64,000 nucleotides of DNA from Methylovorus menthalis (GTDB taxonomy: Bacteria; Pseudomonadota; Gammaproteobacteria; Burkholderiales; Methylophilaceae), in assembly GCF_020523625.1 (NCBI RefSeq), contig NZ_JAJAQH010000003.1, forward strand, positions 186,001-250,000, read 5' to 3'. Under the pieces are notes generated by a model. It worked only from the letters and a program-made list of their open reading frames with translations, searched no databases and was not told the origin of the DNA. The position numbers and the translations under genes were made by a program. Shown in pieces: positions 50,634-59,196 of the stretch (positions are counted from its first letter, which is position 1; every line of letters begins with the position of its first letter).

Positions 50634-52916
50634 ATGAAAACTTATGCTCCTGTCCTCCCCTCGCTGGCTTACGGGGCCATCATTGCTGCGGTGGCGCTGC
50701 CTGCGCATGCCGACCATAACGAAACCGTGGTGCTTGATCCGCTGGAGGTGACTGCAACGCGCAGTGCGACTGACAGCAACCAGCGCGCGCCCGCGGTCAT
50801 CGAAAGCGTGACGGCACAACAGATTGCCGAGACCATCAACGCCGCCACTGCGGCCGAAACCATCAAATACCTGCCCAGCCTGCAGGTGCGTGAGCGCTAT
50901 ATTGGTGACCGCAACGGCATTATTGCCAGCCGCACTGCCGGTACCTTGTCCAGTGCGCAGACGCTGCTGTATGCCGATGGCATTCTACTGTCCAATCTTC
51001 TCGGCAACTCCTTTGCCTATCCGCCGCGCTGGGGCATGGTATCGCCGGAAGAAATTCAGCAGGTGGATGTCATGTACGGGCCTTATTCCTCGCTCTATGC
51101 GGGCAATTCCATGGGCGGCGTGGTGAATATCCAGACGCGCATGCCGCAGAAATTTGAAGCGCATGCCAATATGCAATGGTTCATGCAGCGCTTTGATCTC
51201 TATGGCACCCAGCAAAACAACGAGGGCAAGCATGCTAGCGCTTCCGTTGGTAATCGCATCAATGATCTCTCTTTTTGGCTGGGCGTGGATCATCTGGATA
51301 CCTGGGGCCAGCCCATGCAGTTTGCCGTCGCGACCGCCACCACAGGTGGTGCGGGTACGGCAGTGACCGGAGCGTATCGCGATGTCAGTGAAAAAGGTGC
51401 ATCCCGACTGGTGTTTGGCGCCTATGGCATAGACCACTCGGTGCAGGACAATCTGAAGCTGAAGCTGGCCTATGACATCAGCCCCAGCCTGCAGGCACGT
51501 TATACGGTGGGTCTGTGGCAGCTGGATTCCGATACCCGGGTGGACAGTTATCTGCGCACCGCCAGCGGCGCAGCGTTTTACAACGGTAACGTCAGTATTG
51601 GTGGCAATACCTACAGTGTACGTGGCCTCAATCCTGCGGCTGCCAACAGTATGCATCTGATGCAGGCGCTACAGCTGCAATCAAAGGCGGATGGCGGGTG
51701 GCAATGGCAACTCGGATTGTCGGATTACCGCTACAACCGCGATGAAAGCCGTACCTCGACCGCTGCCAACCCCACCTTGAGCAGCGTGGGGACAGTACAG
51801 GATATGCAGGGGACTGGCTGGACAGCCGCTGATGCCCAGGGCACGTTGAGCAAAGGCGCCCATCAGCTGGATGTGGGGTATCACATTGATCACTATGCCC
51901 TGCGTAGCGTGACCGATAATGCCAGCGACTGGAGCAGCGCCACCACCACGACGCGCAACAGTGCTTCACGCGGCGATACCATGACCCAGGCGCTGTATGT
52001 GCAGGATGCCTGGCGGTTTAATCCGGGCTGGAAGCTCACTACTGGTGGGCGCTATGAATACTGGCGGGCATGGAATGGGCAGAATCAGGCAACCGTGGGC
52101 GGCAGCCTTCAAACCAGCGATTATGCAGATATGCAGGAGCACGCGTTTTCGCCCAAGATTGCATTGAGCTTTGAGCCAACGCCCGCCTGGGGATTCAACG
52201 CCGCGCTTGGGCGAGCCTATCGCTTTCCTACCGTGAGCGAGCTGTTCCAGAGCATTACCAGTGGCAGCAATCTGGTGCAGGGCAATCCCGACTTGCAGCC
52301 GGAGCGGGTGCTGTCCGCCGAGCTTTCTGCCGAGCGGCGTTTTGCCAAGGGCTATCTGCGTGCCACCCTGTTTCAGGAAAACAAGCACGATGCCTTGATC
52401 TCGCAAACCGTCACCAATGGCGTCAGCGCCTGTGGCAGCGCCACCTGCAGCTTTATCCAGAATGTGGACCTGGTGCGTACCCGCGGCATTGAGCTCGCAA
52501 CGCAATGGCAGGATGTGTTTGTGCACGGGCTGGACCTGGGGGGCAGCCTGACCCTGACCGAGGCTGAAATCCTGCGCAATAGCGCCAACCCCGCCACCGA
52601 AGGCAATCGTCCTCCGCGCATCCCCAATGCCGTGGCAAAAGCAGTGGCGACCTATCACCAGGGGCAGGCGCTCACTTACAGCTTGGCTTTGCGTTACAGC
52701 GGGCGCCAGTATACCTACCTGGATAACAGCGACAGCAACCCGGATACCTATGGCGGCGCCAGTCATTTCTTTTTTGTGGATGTACGCGTGGCCTACAAAT
52801 TGGCTGACCGCTGGACAGCGGCGCTGGGCATCGATAATCTCAACAACGACAAAGCCTATGTGTTTCATCCCTACCCGCAACGCACGGCCTTTGCTCAACT
52901 CAAGTTTGATTACTGA
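50634..52916 (+). CDS. TonB-dependent outer-membrane receptor
   Basis: A 760-residue receptor with a signal peptide (AIIAAVALPAHA then DHNETVV), a TonB-box-like ETVVLDPLEVTATR, a plug domain with VDVMYGPYSSLYAGNSMGGV, and a beta-barrel ending in the aromatic residue of FAQLKFDY. The mature N-terminus begins Asp-His-Asn. Substrate is unknown. It is first in a three-gene unit with the beta-propeller and thioredoxin-like genes, preceded by a RegA-type operator. Confidence 0.93.
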   Translation: MKTYAPVLPSLAYGAIIAAVALPAHADHNETVVLDPLEVTATRSATDSNQRAPAVIESVTAQQIAETINAATAAETIKYLPSLQVRERYIGDRNGIIASRTAGTLSSAQTLLYADGILLSNLLGNSFAYPPRWGMVSPEEIQQVDVMYGPYSSLYAGNSMGGVVNIQTRMPQKFEAHANMQWFMQRFDLYGTQQNNEGKHASASVGNRINDLSFWLGVDHLDTWGQPMQFAVATATTGGAGTAVTGAYRDVSEKGASRLVFGAYGIDHSVQDNLKLKLAYDISPSLQARYTVGLWQLDSDTRVDSYLRTASGAAFYNGNVSIGGNTYSVRGLNPAAANSMHLMQALQLQSKADGGWQWQLGLSDYRYNRDESRTSTAANPTLSSVGTVQDMQGTGWTAADAQGTLSKGAHQLDVGYHIDHYALRSVTDNASDWSSATTTTRNSASRGDTMTQALYVQDAWRFNPGWKLTTGGRYEYWRAWNGQNQATVGGSLQTSDYADMQEHAFSPKIALSFEPTPAWGFNAALGRAYRFPTVSELFQSITSGSNLVQGNPDLQPERVLSAELSAERRFAKGYLRATLFQENKHDALISQTVTNGVSACGSATCSFIQNVDLVRTRGIELATQWQDVFVHGLDLGGSLTLTEAEILRNSANPATEGNRPPRIPNAVAKAVATYHQGQALTYSLALRYSGRQYTYLDNSDSNPDTYGGASHFFFVDVRVAYKLADRWTAALGIDNLNNDKAYVFHPYPQRTAFAQLKFDY

Positions 52917-52928
52917 TAACGGATTTGC

Positions 52929-54191
52929 ATGCGCATGCTGATGGCTTTACCGGCAATCTGCCGGGCGATAGTGTTGTTCTTGCTGGGCTTGCCAGCACTG
53001 CTGGGGGCTAGTCTTGCCCTCGCCCATGAGGGGCATGATCACGGCGCTGCGGCATCGCCCCTTGCCATCTCCCTGGTCTTCGATGCGCAAGGGACGTTGT
53101 GGCGTGCCTCGGTAAAAGATGGCCATGTGCTGGTGGATAGTTCCCGCGACAACGGCCGTCATTTTGACGCGCCGCGCGTGGTGAATCCTGACGTGCAGAA
53201 AATCGGCGTGGATGGCGATGCCAAACCCAAGCTCGCCATCGGTAGCGCCGGCCAGCTCTATGTCACCTGGACGCAGGCCCTGCAAAAACCTTACACCGGT
53301 TATATCTGGTTTGCCCGCTCGGTGGATGGCGGCAAGCACTTCGAGCCGCCGTTTATCGTGCATCAGGACCGTGCCGAGATTACCCATCGTTTTGATGCGC
53401 TGGCCGTCACCCGTGTGCCGGGACAAACGCAGGATCGCCTCTACGTCGCCTGGGTGGACAAGCGTGATCTGCTGGCGGCGCAAGCCGCAGGTCAACCCTA
53501 TGCGGGCGCCGCGATCTATTACGCGGTATCTGACGATGGCGGCGCCAGTTTTGCTGCCGAGCACAAGCTGGCCGATAGCAGTTGCGAGTGTTGCCGTATT
53601 GCGCTGGTGACCCCGGATGACGGTTCGGGCGATGCCGTGGCGCTATGGCGGCATGTGTTCGAGGGCGGCGTGCGCGACCATGCCATAGCGCGGTTCTACA
53701 CCAAGCCCGTCGCTCTCGATGCCATCAAACGCGCCAGCTTTGGCAACTGGCAGATAGATGCCTGCCCACACCATGGCCCGGCGCTGGCCCAAGGCGGCGA
53801 CTGGGGCTGGCACATGGCCTGGTTTGATGGTGGCACGCATAATCGCGAAAAAATGCCCGGCCTGTTTTACGCCCGCATGGACGGCGAAGCCTGGGTGTCT
53901 TCTCCCGCCAAACGCATAGGGGATGGCAGCAAGCAGGCGGGGCATCCTGCGCTCATTAGCCGTGGTGATGCAGTATGGCTGGCCTGGCGCGAGATGGAAG
54001 CCGAAGGCAGCCGCCTTTATCTGATGCGCTCGGACGATGGTGGCCGCAGCTGGGGTCAGGCCGAGCCTATGCTGAGCACCGCAGGCAGCGCCGATTACCC
54101 CATGCTGCTCATGCACGGCAATCAGGTGTATCTGGCGTGGAATACGGCACGTGATGGTTTGCTGCTGAAGTCGCTGGAGACGGCGCCGTGA
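52929..54191 (+). CDS. Exported Asp-box beta-propeller (sialidase-like) with Cys/His metal motifs
   Basis: A 420-residue protein with a signal peptide cleaving after ALA-32, so the mature chain would begin His33-Glu-Gly-His-Asp-His. Four Asp boxes are visible (SSRDNGRHF, SVDGGKHF, SDDGGASF, SDDGGRSW), giving a sialidase-type beta-propeller. It also has SSCECC with Cys219, Cys221 and Cys222, and ACPHHGPAL with Cys279, His281 and His282. Such motifs suggest metal or heme binding more than glycan cleavage. It shares the operon with a TonB receptor and a thioredoxin-like protein. Confidence 0.8.
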   Translation: MRMLMALPAICRAIVLFLLGLPALLGASLALAHEGHDHGAAASPLAISLVFDAQGTLWRASVKDGHVLVDSSRDNGRHFDAPRVVNPDVQKIGVDGDAKPKLAIGSAGQLYVTWTQALQKPYTGYIWFARSVDGGKHFEPPFIVHQDRAEITHRFDALAVTRVPGQTQDRLYVAWVDKRDLLAAQAAGQPYAGAAIYYAVSDDGGASFAAEHKLADSSCECCRIALVTPDDGSGDAVALWRHVFEGGVRDHAIARFYTKPVALDAIKRASFGNWQIDACPHHGPALAQGGDWGWHMAWFDGGTHNREKMPGLFYARMDGEAWVSSPAKRIGDGSKQAGHPALISRGDAVWLAWREMEAEGSRLYLMRSDDGGRSWGQAEPMLSTAGSADYPMLLMHGNQVYLAWNTARDGLLLKSLETAP

Positions 54192-54718
54192 GCATGCGTG
54201 ACCTGGCCGCTATCTGTGGCCGTGCTGCTGCTGGCATGGCGCGGGAGATTGCCCTGGTTGGCTTGCTGATGTTGGTATCCGTGGTCGGCAGCCGCTGGGC
54301 CATGGCCGCCGACCTCCAGCCCTGGCAAGGGGACAGTCGTCGCGCACTCGAACAGCAATACGCCCGCAAACCTTTCATCCTGGCGTTGTGGTCACTTGAT
54401 TGCACCTATTGTGCCGAGGACTTGCGCACGCTGGGCGCCTGGGTGAAGCAGCATCCGCAAGTCACCCTGGTTACGGTGAATACCGATATCGGGCAGGCGA
54501 CAGAAGCTGCAACATTCATGGATGCGCTGGCTTTGCCAGCCCATGCCCGCTGGCAATTTGCCGGGAATGATGCCGATCGCCTGCGCTACCAACTTGACCC
54601 GGCCTGGTATGGCGAGCTGCCACGCACCTATTTTTATGATGCCCGGCACAGCGTGCAGGCCATCAGCGGCAGACCCGCCAAAGACTGGCTGGATAACTGG
54701 GGCCGCAGTCTGCCTTAG
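54188..54718 (+). CDS. Thioredoxin-fold exported protein (TlpA-like)
   Basis: A 176-residue protein starting at a GTG that overlaps the propeller stop (ATG at 54194 is the alternative). A long hydrophobic N-terminus (IALVGLLMLVSVVGSRWAMA) anchors or exports it. The thioredoxin motif is WSLDCTYC with Cys72 and Cys75, followed by DLRTLGAWVKQHP and TVNTD. It could reduce or form the cysteines of the neighbouring propeller protein (inference). Probably last gene of operon 1. Confidence 0.85.
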   Translation: MSMRDLAAICGRAAAGMAREIALVGLLMLVSVVGSRWAMAADLQPWQGDSRRALEQQYARKPFILALWSLDCTYCAEDLRTLGAWVKQHPQVTLVTVNTDIGQATEAATFMDALALPAHARWQFAGNDADRLRYQLDPAWYGELPRTYFYDARHSVQAISGRPAKDWLDNWGRSLP

Positions 54719-54838
54719 CGTATCCATGGCTACCCGGATATTCATGCGTGGCGCACTTCTTATCCTGAGTTTCCTGATTTCCCCTTTGTCTCCCATCTGA
54801 ATCACTGGCGTGTCTGACAGGCCCGCCCCGTCTGCGCC

Positions 54839-54855
54839 TGCGACATCATGTCGCA
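54839..54855. promoter_or_regulatory. RegA-type operator upstream of operon 2
   Basis: TGCGACATCATGTCGCA differs from the site at 50581 in one central base and has perfect 7-bp arms. Its centre is 31 bp upstream of a TAGAAT hexamer at 54878-54883, matching the geometry of the first site. Confidence 0.75.
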
Positions 54856-54877
54856 TTTTCAATTTCCCCCGCTTCGC

Positions 54878-54883
54878 TAGAAT
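54878..54883 (+). promoter_or_regulatory. -10 hexamer of operon 2
   Basis: TAGAAT lies about 30 bp upstream of the ATG at 54914, with the RegA-type palindrome placed where an activator would sit. Confidence 0.5.
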
Positions 54884-54913
54884 GCCTGCGCAACAGCCAC
54901 CCCGGGAGCATGC

Positions 54914-55309
54914 ATGACAAGTCAGGTATTGAGTCCGCAGTCACAGCGGCGCGCAGCCCGACTGTTTACCCGGCTATGCATTGTGTCGGTGCTGTTGCTG
55001 CCAGCGTTCCCCCTGTTTTTTCTTGGGATCGCCGGTTCCATTTTTATCTATGCCGCTGCTGTGGGGCACCCCAACCCACGGGTAGGTGAGTATGTACGCC
55101 ATAGCGGTTATCGCCTTTATGGCTTGATCGGCGTGCTGGCAATTGTGCTCAATGTTGGCCATGAAGCCGCTGACCTGCTGGGCGGTGGCTGGACTTTGTT
55201 CCTGGCGGTCTGGCTTCTGGCCGTGGTTGTTGTGGTGCCTCTGGGTGTGCGTGATATTGCACGTGCAGGCCGCGAAGCATGGTTGCCGTTTCGGCATGAC
55301 ATGAAATAG
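54914..55309 (+). CDS. Small integral membrane protein of unknown function
   Basis: A 131-residue protein with three or four membrane segments, including IVSVLLLPAFPLFFLGIAGS, LYGLIGVLAIVLNVGHEAAD and FLAVWLLAVVVVVPLGV. Histidines lie near loop ends (AVGHPNP, VRHSGY, GHEAA). The ATG is behind GGGAGCATGC. I recognise no family. It is first in the unit with the cytochrome c and the copper-type receptor, so a role in that uptake or electron pathway is plausible. Confidence 0.7.
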   Translation: MTSQVLSPQSQRRAARLFTRLCIVSVLLLPAFPLFFLGIAGSIFIYAAAVGHPNPRVGEYVRHSGYRLYGLIGVLAIVLNVGHEAADLLGGGWTLFLAVWLLAVVVVVPLGVRDIARAGREAWLPFRHDMK

Positions 55310-55325
55310 AAAAGGAAATAAGTGC

Positions 55326-55652
55326 ATGAAAGCCGCGTTGCAGATCGTTGGATTCTCCGTGTTGTTGATGGCAGGTACTCAGGCTCAGGCAGTCGATGCC
55401 AAGGCGGCTGAGGCGCTTGCCCAGAAGAGCAATTGCCTGGCTTGCCATGGCATTGCCAACAAGATCATCGGCCCGGCCTACAAGGATGTTGCCAGCAAGT
55501 ACAAAGGCGACAAGACCGCCGAGGCAAAGCTGATTCAGAAGGTGAAAGCAGGCGGCAGTGGCGTTTGGGGCACCATGCCCATGCCACCCAATAGCCCGCA
55601 GGTAAAGGATGAGGATATTCAGACACTGGTGAAGTGGATACTCAGTCTGTAA
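55326..55652 (+). CDS. Class I cytochrome c, periplasmic
   Basis: A 108-residue protein with a signal peptide ending at AQA, a heme-binding CLACH at residues 37-41 and a likely axial Met in TMPMPPNS near the C-terminus. It resembles the small c-551/c8 electron carriers. It lies in a single unit between the small membrane protein and the OprC-like receptor. It may supply electrons to a periplasmic reductase, for example for Cu(II) to Cu(I), but this is inference. Confidence 0.9.
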   Translation: MKAALQIVGFSVLLMAGTQAQAVDAKAAEALAQKSNCLACHGIANKIIGPAYKDVASKYKGDKTAEAKLIQKVKAGGSGVWGTMPMPPNSPQVKDEDIQTLVKWILSL

Positions 55653-55685
55653 GAAGTGGAAGAAAAAGCAAGGAATAGGGAGCAT

Positions 55686-57803
55686 ATGAAACAATCGGTC
55701 CGGATGAAACATCTGCCATACGCGGTGGCCGTCGCCCTAGGCGCGATGAGCTGTAACAGCCTGCACGCGGAAGAGGCGACGGTGAAACTGCCCGAAGTGG
55801 TCGTGGATGCCAAAAAGGACAGCGAGCCGGTGCGTGCCCGGCCGCTCAACAGCGCGGATATGGCCGAAGTGCTGGCGGCTGAAGGCAGCCTGCAGTTTTA
55901 CCAGTCGGGCGGAGTGTCAGCTCTGCCGGTGATACGCGGACTCAATGATGACCGCATCAAAATTCTGGTGGATGGCGCCGAGGTGACTGCTGCCTGTGGC
56001 AATCACATGAACTCCCCCTTGTCGTATGTTTCTTCCGCTACCGTGGCAAACGCCAGCGTGCTGGCGGGTATCACCCCCGTCAGCCAGGGTGGCGACAGCA
56101 TCGCCGGGACCATCTTGCTGACGTCGCCCGCTCCAGTGTTTGCCGAGAATGGCGAGACGCTGGTGACCCAGAGCCGTTTCTCCAGCCTCTATCGCAGCAA
56201 TAACAATGCCTTCAGCACCGCCCTCAGCGCCTCTGTTGCCAATGACAGTATGAGCCTGGGCTTTACCGGTACCATAGACCGCGCGGGCAGTTACGAAGAT
56301 GGCCGCGGCAATAAGGTACGTTCCACCCAGTTTGACCGGCGTACGCAAACGGTTAACTTTGCGGCGCGCGGCGAAGACCAGCTGCTGACCGTCAAGCTCA
56401 CCCATCAGGATGTGCCGTTCCAGGGCTATGTGAATCAATACATGGACCTGATCAATAACCAGTCTGACGCCATCAATATCGGCTACAGCCGCCAGTTTGC
56501 CTGGGGCGATCTGGATACCCGGATCTACTGGCAGAATGTGAATCACGAGATGGGCTTCTTCTCGACCGAGAAGACCGGCACAATGCCCATGAAAACCAAA
56601 GGCGAGGACATGGGCTATAGCGTCAAGGCCACCGTGCCGCTGGATGCCATTCATACCCTGCGCATTGGCAACGAAGCTCACCGCCAGAAGCTGGATGATT
56701 TCTGGCCTGCCGTGCCTGGCAGCATGATGATGGGCCCGCAGACGTATGTGAATATCAACAACGGACGCCGCGATCGCGTGGCCGTGTATGCCGAGGTGGC
56801 CTCCAACTGGAGCAAGCAGTGGAGCACGCTCTTGGGCTTGCGTGAGGATGTGGTACACACCAGTACGGGCGAGGTGCAATCCTACGGCGGCATGATGAAT
56901 GCCACCGACAATGCGGCTGCCCAGGCTTTCAATGCGGGTGACCGTTCGCGTACCGACCAGAATATTGACGTCACGGCCATGGCGACCTATATCGCCAGCA
57001 ACACCACCAGTGTGGATTTCGGCTATGCCCGCAAAAACCGCGCGCCCAGCCTGTATGAACGCTACTCTTGGGGCCGTGGCACCATGGCCATGACCATGAT
57101 AGGCTGGTTTGGTGATGCCAATGGCTATGTGGGAGACCCCGACCTCAAACCGGAAACGGCCAATACCATCAGTGCCACGCTGAATCTGCACGATGCTGCC
57201 CAGGCGCAATGGGAAGTCAAGCTCACGCCGTATTACACCTACGTGCAGGATTACATCGGCGTGAATCGCATAGGCACCTTCAACCTGGCCAGCGGCGTGC
57301 CGCGTGCATTGCTGCAATTCCAGAATCAGGATGCCCAGTTTTATGGAGTGGAGGCCGCCTTCAAGCGCAGCCTGTGGGATAACGCACGCTTTGGCCAAGG
57401 CCGTGTCAGCGGTTCCCTGGGATGGACCCGCGGCGAGCGCGTCAGCAATGGCGACGATCTCTATCACATCATGCCGCTGCAGTTCAAAGCGTCGCTGGAG
57501 CAGCGCTCCGGTGCCTGGAGCAATGCCATTGATCTGCAACTGGTGGACAGCAAAACTGAGGTGGATAGCGTGCGTTTTGAATCCAGGACAGCAGGCTACA
57601 CGCTGGTGAGCCTGCGTACTGGCTATCAATGGAAAAAGGCGCGGCTGGATCTGGGTGTCACCAATCTGTTTGACAGGTTCTACTACCTGCCATTGGGCGG
57701 GGCAGATTATGCCAACTGGAATGCCAAAGGCGGGCAGGGTGCGATTGGCCCTGTGGCCGGGATGGGGCGCTCCATCAATGTGGGTTTGAGCGTGGATTTC
57801 TAG
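55686..57803 (+). CDS. TonB-dependent copper receptor, OprC/NosA-like
   Basis: A 705-residue receptor. The ATG at 55686 follows AGGGAG; a signal peptide precedes EEATVKLPEVVVDAKK. The mature plug has TAACGNHMNSPLSYVSS, a CxxxM pair at Cys104 and Met108, and the barrel has NVNHEMGFF, an HxM pair at His287 and Met289. OprC of Pseudomonas binds copper through CxxxM and HxM 180 residues apart; the spacing here is 183. This supports copper uptake. The barrel ends in VDF. It is last in operon 2. Confidence 0.88.
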   Translation: MKQSVRMKHLPYAVAVALGAMSCNSLHAEEATVKLPEVVVDAKKDSEPVRARPLNSADMAEVLAAEGSLQFYQSGGVSALPVIRGLNDDRIKILVDGAEVTAACGNHMNSPLSYVSSATVANASVLAGITPVSQGGDSIAGTILLTSPAPVFAENGETLVTQSRFSSLYRSNNNAFSTALSASVANDSMSLGFTGTIDRAGSYEDGRGNKVRSTQFDRRTQTVNFAARGEDQLLTVKLTHQDVPFQGYVNQYMDLINNQSDAINIGYSRQFAWGDLDTRIYWQNVNHEMGFFSTEKTGTMPMKTKGEDMGYSVKATVPLDAIHTLRIGNEAHRQKLDDFWPAVPGSMMMGPQTYVNINNGRRDRVAVYAEVASNWSKQWSTLLGLREDVVHTSTGEVQSYGGMMNATDNAAAQAFNAGDRSRTDQNIDVTAMATYIASNTTSVDFGYARKNRAPSLYERYSWGRGTMAMTMIGWFGDANGYVGDPDLKPETANTISATLNLHDAAQAQWEVKLTPYYTYVQDYIGVNRIGTFNLASGVPRALLQFQNQDAQFYGVEAAFKRSLWDNARFGQGRVSGSLGWTRGERVSNGDDLYHIMPLQFKASLEQRSGAWSNAIDLQLVDSKTEVDSVRFESRTAGYTLVSLRTGYQWKKARLDLGVTNLFDRFYYLPLGGADYANWNAKGGQGAIGPVAGMGRSINVGLSVDF

Positions 57804-57839
57804 CCAGACCTTGGCGGCTGAGAGGTCTCAAGCCTGACG

Positions 57840-57882
57840 AAAAAACGGCGGCCGGTGCACATGCACTCGCCGCCGTTTTTTA
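57840..57882. terminator. Bidirectional terminator after the copper receptor
   Basis: ACGGCGG pairs with CCGCCGT around a GTGCACATGCAC inner hairpin, with A- and T-runs on both sides, between two convergent genes. Confidence 0.85.
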
Positions 57883-57909
57883 CACCTGCAGACCTGCCTT
57901 GAGCGCGGC

Positions 57910-59196
57910 TTATCCCGCGATCTGGTTATCCTTGCTGATGAAATAGCTCAGGCGCTTGCGCGGCTTGAGAAACTCCATCGCATCGTCTGGCAACTGCGAT
58001 GGTTTGAGGCAGAGGCTGATATTGAGGCTGGGGTCATCGCGCAGGTCGATCAGCTGGCTTTCCTCGGTTTGCGATGCCGGGTCATGCACCATGACAAAGG
58101 GGCGCAAAGGCTTGTCCATATTGACCGAGACCACGATGCCATGCAGGCCCGTGGAAAGCTGCACCACGCTGCCCGGCGGATAAACGCCCAGGCATTTGAT
58201 CAGCCGCTTCAGCAGGCTTTCATCGAACTTGCTGCGCTGGTGGGCAAACATGTAAGCCAGCGCTTCATAGGGCGTCAGTGCCTTGACGGTGAGGGCCGGG
58301 TTGCACAGGTTGTCGTAGACATTGACTATAGCGAGCAGGCGCGCCAGCAGCGAAGTGTCGTTCTGCTTGAGGCGCTTTGGGTAGCCCGTGCCATCGGCAC
58401 ATTCATGGTGGTGCAGTATCAGCTCGACCACTTCCGCAGACATGCCGCACTGTTTGGCAATGCGGGCGCCGATTTCACTGTGCTGCTCCATGAAGGATTG
58501 CTCGGCCTTGGTTAGCGGCTCGGTTTTCATGAGCAGGCGGTTGGGAATCTCGATTTTGCCGATGTCATGAAACAGCGCCGCCAGGCCGAGAATACGTGCT
58601 TGCTCTTCGGTCATGTCCATGGATTTGGACAGCATCAGCGCCAGCGTCGTCACATTCAGCGGGTGATTGAAGTGTTCGTCCCCGGAGCGATTGCCGCTCA
58701 TGGCGTAAATGGCGACATCGCTTTCGCCCAGCACCGAGTCCACCATCCCTTCAATCAGCGTATTTGCCTGCTGCATGGAGGTTTGGGTCTGGGTGAGGAT
58801 ATTGCGCGTCACCTGTTTGGCCACATTGGCAGCGGCTAGAAATTTCTTTTCGCTTTCATCCAGAGCGTGCTGTAACTGTTGCAGTCGCTGAGCCGGGTCT
58901 GGCTGGTGCCTGTCATGATGGGCTGTTTCAGCGATGGGCTCCACCGGCGGCTCCACCAAGGGGCCGCGGGGTGACCTGATGGGTTCAGGCAAAGGCAAGG
59001 GATCGCAATCGCTGCGGTGGGGGTCGTAGCGCAAGCGCTTGAGGCCGACTTTTTTGATGGTGGCGATCTGCTCTTCATCCTTGAGCTTGAAATTGCTGAA
59101 GGTAAATGGATGATCCATCCAGCCGAGATCCAGGTGGACATAGAGCCCGACTCTCAGCTGGTTAACATCGATGAAATGGTTTTGTTGCGGGTTCAT
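57910..59196 (-). CDS. HD-GYP cyclic-di-GMP phosphodiesterase
   Basis: A 428-residue protein with an N-terminal DUF3391 domain (VNQLRVGLYVHLDLGWMDHP) and a C-terminal HD-GYP domain: ALFHDIGKIEIPNRLL followed by HHECADGTGYPKRL with the GYP intact. It should hydrolyse c-di-GMP. Its ATG overlaps the stop of the larger GGDEF/EAL gene upstream, so the two are one unit, and are convergent with the copper receptor gene. The target of this signalling is not visible. Confidence 0.93.
   Translation of the reverse strand: MNPQQNHFIDVNQLRVGLYVHLDLGWMDHPFTFSNFKLKDEEQIATIKKVGLKRLRYDPHRSDCDPLPLPEPIRSPRGPLVEPPVEPIAETAHHDRHQPDPAQRLQQLQHALDESEKKFLAAANVAKQVTRNILTQTQTSMQQANTLIEGMVDSVLGESDVAIYAMSGNRSGDEHFNHPLNVTTLALMLSKSMDMTEEQARILGLAALFHDIGKIEIPNRLLMKTEPLTKAEQSFMEQHSEIGARIAKQCGMSAEVVELILHHHECADGTGYPKRLKQNDTSLLARLLAIVNVYDNLCNPALTVKALTPYEALAYMFAHQRSKFDESLLKRLIKCLGVYPPGSVVQLSTGLHGIVVSVNMDKPLRPFVMVHDPASQTEESQLIDLRDDPSLNISLCLKPSQLPDDAMEFLKPRKRLSYFISKDNQIAG

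Noticed and set aside
54726-54800. 24-codon open frame after the thioredoxin-like gene
   Set aside because: Very short and no supporting ribosome site; it would encode a hydrophobic peptide but nothing else supports it.
55917-57629. 570-codon minus-strand open frame opposite the copper receptor
   Set aside because: Shadow frame of the receptor's regular codon pattern; no signals.
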